A stretch of 64,000 nucleotides of DNA from a virus, in the IMG/VR virus record IMGVR_UViG_3300050821_005389, positions 1 to 64,000 of that record. One strand, given 5' to 3'. The notes below the pieces were generated by a model. The model did not search any database. It was not told the origin of the DNA and saw only the letters and a list, made by a program, of their open reading frames with translations. The position numbers were made by a program, and so were the translations under genes. Within the stretch, counting starts at the first letter, position 1; each line of letters starts with the position of its first letter. This document shows positions 56,041 through 64,000 of the stretch, in pieces.

Positions 56041-57603
56041 TTGATAGCAGCAATTCTGGCTACCCGAGGTGCAGCTAGTAACCTCGCAGCGGCGATTAAT
56101 GGCCACGGATCTGTAACCGGAACATTAAGCACGCCCGGCCAGATTCAAGCCTCTGTAGCAGGTCATGCCTCAGTCTCAGGTCTTTTAATTCAAGCACATC
56201 ATGTAAATGTTACTTGGACTGCTGCGTCTGATCAGGTAGATGGTTACAATGTTTACCGTGGGTCGACTTCGGGCGGTGAAAGCGGAGTTCCGCTTAATTC
56301 TAGTATTATTACTGGTACTAGTTTCATAGACTACAGTCCGAATCTCGGACCTAATTTTTACATCGTAAGGTCAAGTATAGCGGGCGTTCTTAGCCAGATC
56401 TCGCCGGAAGTTGAAGTATTTATTGGCCAACAAGCTAGTTTTGGCGGTCACGCCACTGTTGGCGGAACGCTTATCGGTAAAACGGCATTAGTTTCCGCTA
56501 TTACCGGACACGCGTCTATTACAGCAACTGGTCCGGGAATTGGCAAGTTAATTGCATCGATCAATGGTCGCGCTTCTGTCTCGGGAACTTTATTTGGTAA
56601 AGCGGCTTTAATAGGATCCGTCGCGGGTCAAGCATCTGTTTCCGGAACGATTCAAGCAGTTCATACTACGTCTTCGGCGATAACTGGACACGCCACAGTT
56701 TCTGGAACGGCTGGCTCTTTTGGATTTTTGCAGTCAAGTATTACCGGGCACGCGACTGTTTTCGCAACGCCTCCTGGATTTGGACATTTACTAGCATCGG
56801 TTAATGGTCAAGCTACTGTCTCCGGACATATCGCCGGCGGCAGCCATATGGTCGGTAATATAAAAGGCCAAGCTACCGTTACCGGAACTTTAACCGGTCA
56901 AGCTATTATCGTACCGATATTCGCTAATATAAATGGCCAAGCCGTAGTTTCTTGTTCGCTAAATGGTCTTCAATTAACGCCACCACTATTTACTTTTGGT
57001 GTCTCGAGTCAAAATCCTGCTATATTAAATTTTACGCAGACTAGTGAAAGTAATTTTTATAAACCGGATATTTCGCCTTCGGGAAGTTTCTGGCCGTTAT
57101 CAGCTTTACCGGTCAATCAAGGTCAGTTAGGATGGGAAGCCGCTCGTAACCAGTTGTTAGTCCTACCTAGCTACGCATGGCTAGGAAGCCACCCAGCTAA
57201 AATTAATGCCGCTGGATATGTTTTAGCTCCGCGACAATCCCGTGGTGAATTTAATATCGTACTGTTACAGAATTATTTTCAGCAGACAGGGAGCGGTCCG
57301 GCAGGTATTGTAGTTTATAGCGATACATTAGCAACGTTTCCATTGAATAATATAATCGATCCCGGCACAACATGGCGTTGGAGTCTTCAAGCAGGTTTAA
57401 CCATCGGAAACGGTGGTATTGGCTGCGGGTATTCTATCACGCTGAACGGTACGACTTTTTACGGATCTGGTTTTTCTAATAGATACCAACAATTTAACAA
57501 AATCGTACAACCCGTCCAGTTAAGTATCGCTGGTTTCTTCTCCGGAACTACCTTTGGTTCTGATTTTTGCCAGTTGGGTTTGACCCAGTTCGAAGTTCGT
57601 TAA
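56041..57603 (+). CDS. Fn3- and short-repeat-containing appendage protein
   Basis: 520 residues from TTG 56041 with AGGAGTCAAGC upstream. It contains about eleven copies of a short unit of the form G(H/Q)A(S/T)V(S/T)GT, spaced 20-25 residues, one inserted Fn3 domain (VNVTWTAASDQVDGYNVYRG) and a C-terminal beta-rich head (ILNFTQTSESNFYKPDISPS onward). The plan is that of a long flexible fibre with a tip. Its stop overlaps the stop of the convergent gene. Confidence 0.7.
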   Translation: MIAAILATRGAASNLAAAINGHGSVTGTLSTPGQIQASVAGHASVSGLLIQAHHVNVTWTAASDQVDGYNVYRGSTSGGESGVPLNSSIITGTSFIDYSPNLGPNFYIVRSSIAGVLSQISPEVEVFIGQQASFGGHATVGGTLIGKTALVSAITGHASITATGPGIGKLIASINGRASVSGTLFGKAALIGSVAGQASVSGTIQAVHTTSSAITGHATVSGTAGSFGFLQSSITGHATVFATPPGFGHLLASVNGQATVSGHIAGGSHMVGNIKGQATVTGTLTGQAIIVPIFANINGQAVVSCSLNGLQLTPPLFTFGVSSQNPAILNFTQTSESNFYKPDISPSGSFWPLSALPVNQGQLGWEAARNQLLVLPSYAWLGSHPAKINAAGYVLAPRQSRGEFNIVLLQNYFQQTGSGPAGIVVYSDTLATFPLNNIIDPGTTWRWSLQAGLTIGNGGIGCGYSITLNGTTFYGSGFSNRYQQFNKIVQPVQLSIAGFFSGTTFGSDFCQLGLTQFEVR

Positions 57604-60600
57604 TTAACAACTCCGGTCAACCCAGTCGGTGGCGGAGGAATCGTTCCACTATTGATAATATAAGTCGCTTGGCTCGGTGGCGTCGTGTCGTTAAATCCGG
57701 TCAGCGTGCCGATCGCTGTCAAAACGGTAGTTCCGGTAGCGACTGGTATAGCAGTTCCAATATAAGTTTGAGTCGTTCCGCCGGAACAAACATGGCTAAC
57801 TTCCGTAGGTGTTGAGCCGTCGGTAGTATAGCAAATCGTAACGGAGCCGGGTGTAGTAACAGATAGCGTGACGTTTTGCGATCCCGTATAGGTCCCGCCT
57901 GCGGGAGCGAATGTTACTTGAGAAACGGTCGGTGTAGTTGATTGTTGCTGCTGGTAAGCGAATAAAGCCGCAGTGCAAACCAGTCCACTAGCGCAACTAA
58001 AAGATTGACTCGTAGCCGTTGATAGCGGTTGTGGATAAACCGGCGTTGACGCAAAAAAATTGACCGTTTTATCTGGCGTAACACCGGGTTCCCAACAGCC
58101 AGGACTTTGACCCGTCACCGGATCGAGGGCGGCGTTTAAACCGCCATTGCAAGGATTATTGGCGATTAATCCGGTACCGTTGGTACACTCAATAGTCAAT
58201 GAACTAGTCTGACAGTTATTATGAAATTTCTGCCAATTGACGATTTGCAACCCGTTCGGAGTAGAGTTTCCGCAACCGCCCGCAGCGTTTGAGTTGGCAA
58301 CGCAACTGTACGTTAAGAACCAATACGGCGTAGGATTACCATTTGGTGCCGGCAACAAAAATGGTATCGAAGTGGAACTAGCCCAATTAGTATTGCATGT
58401 CGACGGTCCGTTACAGTGTCCTCCGGCTAATCCGTTCACGGTAAATCCTTGCATGGGTTGCAGCGTTGCAACGTTTGTATCCGGTGTATATTGACTCGTC
58501 AACGCCGAACCCTTTAGAATACAATTATCAGTTACGTAATACTGGTGACTATATCTTTCCTGTGGATACGATCCACCGATCGATTGAACCAATTGTAAAT
58601 ACAATTCGTAATCTGGCTGCCACTCGTTTGCCGCAGTCGTAGAGTTACTAGGTATTCCGATCTTCGGGCCTACGACACCGCACAATCCATATCCCCAGTC
58701 GCCGTAACTGGTCCCGTTTGCTACGCCATTAGGCAAAGAAAGCTTGGCTGGACCACCGGTAAAAGCTGGCGGCGTTGTATTTAAAAAGTGGTGGAAATTG
58801 TCGTAGCCTAATCCGCCGGGATTCCACAAAGTTTTTGGCTGGAAATGTTCTTGGTCGATGTAATTTCCTATGGCATAAGCACTTTGCAGTAAACTACGAT
58901 CGCTCAGTATTTGTGTATTGCTACTCGTCCCGTTTAAAACCCCCGTAAATGTCACTCCACTCCAATCATACCCTCTGATATACTCTTCCGTTTGAGCAAA
59001 TTCAAAAATTCCTTCTTCAAGCTGCGAAGTCATAAAAGCTTTTGTCGTTGCGTGATTCGTAGGATCATCACCCGGTGGAATAGCTGCGTTTATTTGCATC
59101 GTAGCGGCACTCGACGGACCCGGCGAAACTCCGCAAGTTGCTCCGCTACTCAACCCAGTGCAACCCGAAGGCGATCCGGTTCCGGTCGGAGTATTGCTGC
59201 TATACGTGATTGTTACATTTGTTCCAGTTACATATGCTGAAGCGCATCCTACCGGATGGCAATCAAAAGCTACAGGCGTTACGCCCGAGACATAAACTGG
59301 CGTTGGCGATCCCGACGAAGTACTTATTCCGTCACAATTTGCTCCGGTCGAATCTGTCGGATAAACGTTTGTGCAAGCTGCGGTTACTACAGTAGGCGGT
59401 CCTGCACTCGTGACTGAAATCGATGAAATAGGAATCGTAGCGATAAAACTGTCGCTGACTCCATTATATTGAAAACCTCGGACTGGACTGATACCGGAAG
59501 AACACGGTCCGGCGCCTTGTCCGCCGGTGATAAAGCCGTCAGGACAATTAGTAGAGTCTGTCAACCCTAAAGGAAAGCCGGCGTCTATTTGAGGATTCTG
59601 GACAACGTAAGCTATGATATTTTCACCAGCCAAGGAAATACCAGTAGCTTTTCCAACAGGAGTTATCAACGGGTGAGGATAAGTATAAGGCGTATATGTA
59701 TAAACGACCGGACATCCCGCCGATTGATCTGCCGCCGATTCGCATCGATTCAGTGTTGCGGGTGCACTAGCCGGAAGGACTAAATCGCAAGGATTATGAT
59801 TCGGAGATACGGAAGCACAAGCACCTACGCTAGCCCCTGATTGAATATAGGTCGTATTTCCGTTGAATAATTTCCATAAAGCCGTATTGCCAGAAATACC
59901 CCAAATGTAAGCAGGACTTGATGTTTGATTGATACCTCTACCTATTTGAGTTTGCAAAGGATAAGTCGCCCCAGGCTGGCAATCTTCGGTATACTCAAAC
60001 GCTCCTTGAATAGTGTTACCGCCGGTTACCGTTTCATTAAATTCTATTCCACTACCGCCGCGGAGAGAAGTATAGTTTGATTGGTTAATTCCGGCAAATG
60101 TATTATACGTGTTGTTGTAAAGCTCCCAAAAACGAGTACTGTTTTCTGAATCAGTAGGTGTACAAGAAACCGATCCTCCGCTACCGTGTGCGTCAAACTG
60201 CATGTTATTTAATGTGTTGTGGCGAGCTGTTATGCGAGCAGCACTAAAATTTTCAATGCACGAAGACGCGTCGAAGAATCCACTAGTTGATAAATAGGTA
60301 CAAGTATTATCTTCAAAAAATCCCGATACCGGACCGCCCGGAACATAATCATTCGTCCATCCAGTAGGAAAAGTTCCGAACCAAGAATTATGAACTAACT
60401 CATCTGATCCGTGATGGGCAGTCAGAGTGTTATGATCCATTAACCAGGCGCCACCGCCAGAAAAAGCTACGATTGTTCCTTGCGCTGCCGGCGAACCGTC
60501 ATCAAAAGTATTGTGATCGAGTCTAAATGTAGCTCCTGTCGTTGAATTACCAGTATTAACATGAATCGCAGACTGCCCGTTATTTAATGATCCGGTGAAA

Positions 60601-63600
60601 TTAAAATTTGTAATTCGTTGAAGTCCTGTAGCTGGAGTTGTCACAACAACGGCCGATAAATTCCCGTTGTTAGTTGTACCCATATTAATATTTGCTCCAC
60701 CGCCATCTATAGTAATTAAATTAGAAGCGGTAAGAGTCAGCGGACTGGTCAATGTCCAAGTACAGTTTCCGCCGGGTACATATACCGTATCGCCTGCGGT
60801 AGATAGATTTATTTGCGTCGTAATATCCGAAACTGAACACGACGCTGCTGTACGGGCTACGCCAGTACCAAAACCACCGGGACAAGGAGAATTTGTATCG
60901 CCGGTAGTAGGATAATTCGCATTTCCTGTATCATAAGAAAATCTGCAAAGTTCACTGATCCAATGCAAAGCATGACCCGTCGCTCGAGTCACACCCATAT
61001 TCCCGTGTCCGGGATTCGGGCCAGTCAATCCGTTGCTATAGCCAAGTTGTAGATTGAATCGATCGTAACCACCTTGGTGAATTGAATCCAGCAGGTTACG
61101 ATCACCAGTAAGATAATACCACTCGACAATTCCCGCCGGCCAGCAATGGTCTAGGCTGGTTAATTCGTCGCACCAGTTCTCTATACCCATATTTGCGGTA
61201 TTAGTTCCGGCTGGAAGAATCATTTGTATTTTTTGCGGCCAGCCCCATTGGTCAAACGTATTGGCTGGACACGACGGCGCGGCTGGAGTTCCAGTACACA
61301 ACGATCGCCAATGACCTGTCCAATCCGAATGAGGCAATGCCGTATCAGCGACGTTAGTAATAAAGTTTAATCCGTAAGCGTATCTTCCGGGAACGCTTCC
61401 TGAAGTAGTGTTATATCCTCGTTGAATCCAATTCTGTATAAAAGATTCCATTACGTCGTGTTGATTACCAGCGCCGGCTTCGCCCCAAAGATACGCCGGA
61501 TAAACCGCCATATCAACGGGTTGAGTTCCTTTAGCCGTAATTGGGTAAGCAATACTTGTTGCCGTTGACGGCGTGTTATTCGAACCAAATTTCAATGTCG
61601 TCGAGGTAACAGCGGTTACTGTCAACGTAGCAGGTGAACAACCACCGGTACAACCGTAAAATGATACGACGGTTGCCGGACTACTTGAATATGCGTCCGT
61701 AGTATTCGGAACAGTAATTGTAGGAGTCCCGGCACCGCTCGTAATGGCTACTACGTTCTGTTGATCTTGAACGTCGTCTAAGCATTGGCCGGGGCTATTA
61801 GCTACCGTCTGACTACATGCTAATCCTATGCTCAGGTGATACGCATCTTCCTGCGAAGGATCAGGAATTTGATTCGGAAAGAAACAAACCGGTGTACTGG
61901 CCGAACAAGCTTGGTTATAATAAGCTACGGGTGCTCGAGCTATCAAAGGATGTTGAAAATCTAAAAACTCTTCGTTAGCCGCAGCGTAGTTTGATCCACT
62001 GACTACAGCGGGGTGGAAAAACCACAAAGTATTTGTATCGTTGCAATAATACGTATAACTGCAAACATAATCTTGTCCACCACCACCAAGGAATAAAGAT
62101 TGATCAGGAGCGATCGCAACGTGAAGTTCGGCGCCGCCAGAAGCTAGTTCAAGAGCCTTCGGCCAATGTGCTGCTAAATCGTCTATACCAATTTCTACGC
62201 CTTGAACACCATTGTCAACGTCAGCCCAACCCGCAGGATATTGGCTGGCTTGGCCTGAAAATTGAGTAGTTTGGGTTCCTATCGTGCCTAGATTAATCTG
62301 ATAACCGCATTGCGTATAAAACCAGCCTGTCGTCAAACCCGGACACGGCGTGCCTGTTGATCTAGCAATCGGAGACGTAAAACAATCCCAATTATTTGCC
62401 GCCGTGGTTGTTCCTGTGGCATTACATTGTGGTAAACCATTTGAAGCTGTTGCTATATCGGATGCTAAATGCTTATTCTGAAAACCAGTAGTAAGATCGG
62501 CGACTTGAGTTCCAGATAAGGTTGTGCCGGTTGTTGGAACCGTAGTGTGATTTCCTATACCCCAATTGGCGTTAACGCTTAATCCCGCCCATGTTACAAT
62601 TAATTCGGCCGATTTATATTGCTTATATGCGGTTTGAAGATCGTTACCAGGCGCTGTTAAAGAACCGGGTTGCTGCGCATTTTGTGGACAGACGGATACT
62701 ATTTTTACGTCAGAGCGACCAGCGTAAAAGTGCATTCGGACGTGACAAGCTACATAAGTATCACCTGACCCGTCGTTCGGTAGCGTGTTGACTAAAATAG
62801 CCGTTCGCATACTTCCGGCTTCTTCAATCGTAGCTGTACTAGTCGAGTCTTGGTTAGATAGATACGCCGTGTTACATCCTGCGGCGCAGCTAACTTGGTT
62901 TGTTACGCCGGATTGTCCCGGCGTTGGACCTAGAATTCTTATACCGTCGTTAGCGCCGTGGCTTCCCGTAGCGACAAAATGGTAAATTCCCGTACCCGCT
63001 GTCGTGCAGGCTAGATTGCCGCAATTGATATCTACGGCGTCGAATAAATTAAAATTATTTTTCTTAATGCTAAAACAAGCTGAGATTGCTGAAGGGCTGC
63101 AAACACCGTTCGACGTTGCTGCCGCACCGATCGTACGAACTATAATATGATTGCTGTCCGGACAATAAAGATCCGGCGTATTAGGTGCCGTACAATTTAT
63201 AGCTAGATTCGCAGATGGCTGGTTTCCTCCTGTTGCTGGCGTATACGTCAGAACATGACTGCTGTCTACGCCAGTAGGTCCGGAAGTAAATGTAGATTCT
63301 TGAAAATCGGCCAAAAGTACTTTAGTTTTTCCTGAAGGCCAATTAGCCAGAATCTGACAACTCCAATTTTGCGCTACGCTATTTACTTGAAGTTGAAAAT
63401 CTTGACAGCCATTCGCCCCGACAGATTCTGCTACAGGAACTCCTACTGTAACGGGAAGATTTGTATCTGTACCGGACGGACAAGTCGATCCGGGCCAGCA
63501 CTTATTTTGAACTGTCAAAGGAGCTAAAGCACCCGATGATGTAATCGGCACAGGCAGCATCCAAATTTGTTCAGCATTCGCGCCGGAGATAGTGGCGTTT

Positions 63601-64000
63601 TTCACGAATGCCACGAAGCAACCAGCGATAGTTTGGTGCAGCGGCGCTTGATTGCAATTGAAGGCATCCGTAACGTTGGGATCAAAGGCTCCGGTAGCAT
63701 TAAAGTTAGTCGGAGAATTGTTTTGGCAGGAGTTATTGGATAGCGCAGTACAAAACGTATTCTTGAATCCGGTCGGACCGGTAGGCGACGTAAGCGACGA
63801 TATATTTAAATCAGTCCAGGTTCCCGCTTGCCACTGGGCTAATGTAGTGCTGCCGCAACTTCCACCGCTGGGCCTGAACGCCCAAGTATGCGCCGCCGGA
63901 GCCTGACCGTCTACTAACATGACTTCATTAAGCGAACAAATATAGCTCATTAACGGATTCATAGTAGGCGGCGGTTGATTGACTGGACAGCTCGAATAGC
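57600..64000 (-). CDS. Giant beta-helix protein, 5' end beyond the right edge
   Basis: The minus-strand frame is open from the right edge to TAA at 57600, over 2130 codons. An ATG at 63962 has no ribosome site and the frame continues upstream (SSCPVNQPPPTMNPL), so the start is probably outside the window. Cys/Gly/Asn/Thr-rich. Around residue 1040-1200 (counting from 63962) TAGDTVYVPGGNCTWTLTSP and LITIDGGGANINMG indicate a pectate-lyase-like beta-helix. The last about 100 residues (APAGGTYTGSQNVTLSVTTP; ICYTTDGSTPT) match a chitobiase C-terminal-type domain. Probably an adhesin or spike. Confidence 0.75.
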   Translation of the reverse strand, partial: YSSCPVNQPPPTMNPLMSYICSLNEVMLVDGQAPAAHTWAFRPSGGSCGSTTLAQWQAGTWTDLNISSLTSPTGPTGFKNTFCTALSNNSCQNNSPTNFNATGAFDPNVTDAFNCNQAPLHQTIAGCFVAFVKNATISGANAEQIWMLPVPITSSGALAPLTVQNKCWPGSTCPSGTDTNLPVTVGVPVAESVGANGCQDFQLQVNSVAQNWSCQILANWPSGKTKVLLADFQESTFTSGPTGVDSSHVLTYTPATGGNQPSANLAINCTAPNTPDLYCPDSNHIIVRTIGAAATSNGVCSPSAISACFSIKKNNFNLFDAVDINCGNLACTTAGTGIYHFVATGSHGANDGIRILGPTPGQSGVTNQVSCAAGCNTAYLSNQDSTSTATIEEAGSMRTAILVNTLPNDGSGDTYVACHVRMHFYAGRSDVKIVSVCPQNAQQPGSLTAPGNDLQTAYKQYKSAELIVTWAGLSVNANWGIGNHTTVPTTGTTLSGTQVADLTTGFQNKHLASDIATASNGLPQCNATGTTTAANNWDCFTSPIARSTGTPCPGLTTGWFYTQCGYQINLGTIGTQTTQFSGQASQYPAGWADVDNGVQGVEIGIDDLAAHWPKALELASGGAELHVAIAPDQSLFLGGGGQDYVCSYTYYCNDTNTLWFFHPAVVSGSNYAAANEEFLDFQHPLIARAPVAYYNQACSASTPVCFFPNQIPDPSQEDAYHLSIGLACSQTVANSPGQCLDDVQDQQNVVAITSGAGTPTITVPNTTDAYSSSPATVVSFYGCTGGCSPATLTVTAVTSTTLKFGSNNTPSTATSIAYPITAKGTQPVDMAVYPAYLWGEAGAGNQHDVMESFIQNWIQRGYNTTSGSVPGRYAYGLNFITNVADTALPHSDWTGHWRSLCTGTPAAPSCPANTFDQWGWPQKIQMILPAGTNTANMGIENWCDELTSLDHCWPAGIVEWYYLTGDRNLLDSIHQGGYDRFNLQLGYSNGLTGPNPGHGNMGVTRATGHALHWISELCRFSYDTGNANYPTTGDTNSPCPGGFGTGVARTAASCSVSDITTQINLSTAGDTVYVPGGNCTWTLTSPLTLTASNLITIDGGGANINMGTTNNGNLSAVVVTTPATGLQRITNFNFTGSLNNGQSAIHVNTGNSTTGATFRLDHNTFDDGSPAAQGTIVAFSGGGAWLMDHNTLTAHHGSDELVHNSWFGTFPTGWTNDYVPGGPVSGFFEDNTCTYLSTSGFFDASSCIENFSAARITARHNTLNNMQFDAHGSGGSVSCTPTDSENSTRFWELYNNTYNTFAGINQSNYTSLRGGSGIEFNETVTGGNTIQGAFEYTEDCQPGATYPLQTQIGRGINQTSSPAYIWGISGNTALWKLFNGNTTYIQSGASVGACASVSPNHNPCDLVLPASAPATLNRCESAADQSAGCPVVYTYTPYTYPHPLITPVGKATGISLAGENIIAYVVQNPQIDAGFPLGLTDSTNCPDGFITGGQGAGPCSSGISPVRGFQYNGVSDSFIATIPISSISVTSAGPPTVVTAACTNVYPTDSTGANCDGISTSSGSPTPVYVSGVTPVAFDCHPVGCASAYVTGTNVTITYSSNTPTGTGSPSGCTGLSSGATCGVSPGPSSAATMQINAAIPPGDDPTNHATTKAFMTSQLEEGIFEFAQTEEYIRGYDWSGVTFTGVLNGTSSNTQILSDRSLLQSAYAIGNYIDQEHFQPKTLWNPGGLGYDNFHHFLNTTPPAFTGGPAKLSLPNGVANGTSYGDWGYGLCGVVGPKIGIPSNSTTAANEWQPDYELYLQLVQSIGGSYPQERYSHQYYVTDNCILKGSALTSQYTPDTNVATLQPMQGFTVNGLAGGHCNGPSTCNTNWASSTSIPFLLPAPNGNPTPYWFLTYSCVANSNAAGGCGNSTPNGLQIVNWQKFHNNCQTSSLTIECTNGTGLIANNPCNGGLNAALDPVTGQSPGCWEPGVTPDKTVNFFASTPVYPQPLSTATSQSFSCASGLVCTAALFAYQQQQSTTPTVSQVTFAPAGGTYTGSQNVTLSVTTPGSVTICYTTDGSTPTEVSHVCSGGTTQTYIGTAIPVATGTTVLTAIGTLTGFNDTTPPSQATYIINSGTIPPPPTGLTGVVN

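Overview
The window looks like most of the late half, plus the end of the early half, of a large tailed bacteriophage with a short tail (podovirus-like). The evidence is a large terminase, a portal protein, a scaffold, a major capsid protein, adaptor-like and nozzle-like proteins, and large internal virion proteins, one ending in a lytic transglycosylase; no tape-measure gene or tail sheath was seen. Lipoprotein and signal-peptide proteins and secreted beta-helix and Fn3 modules suggest a Gram-negative, probably environmental host. An acidobacterial host is only a guess.

Layout. Positions 1-4446 are a minus-strand block of small early genes, mostly of unknown function, starting with a cut-off pentapeptide-repeat protein and carrying several sigma70-like promoters. 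Positions 4447-5445 are a non-coding divergent control region centred on a striking inverted repeat with an AT-rich core. From 5446 to 57603 all genes read on the plus strand: small genes, lipoprotein and peptidase-like genes (5446-10854), small virion-associated genes, a GroES homologue and a trypsin-like protease (10864-16318), packaging and head genes (16327-24763), structural proteins and sugar-modifying enzymes (25343-32284), fibre, adaptor and nozzle genes (32301-41591), a fibre-like protein with a Hint domain and internal virion proteins (42497-49748), glycosyltransferases and a Clp-like ATPase (49755-53024), and a run of Fn3/Ig-like appendage genes (53011-57603). A giant minus-strand secreted or virion protein (57600 to beyond the right edge) converges on this block.

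The region is full of selfish elements. There are six free-standing homing-type endonuclease genes (one GIY-YIG, three endonuclease VII-like, two other HNH). Each is preceded by the same compact RNA element: a hairpin whose seven-base loop, always starting CC, is complementary to the Shine-Dalgarno region just downstream. The sequences of both helices change between copies while pairing is kept, so this is a strong candidate for an undescribed SD-masking pseudoknot. Five copies also have their own extended -10 promoter.

The major capsid gene does not appear as one open frame. It can be rebuilt as four exons separated by three minimal ORF-less group I introns of about 205-225 bases, with one exon of only 11 codons. 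A RmlB-like sugar-nucleotide enzyme carries a LAGLIDADG intein, a fibre-like protein ends in a Hint domain, and one conserved virion gene appears to start at AUU.
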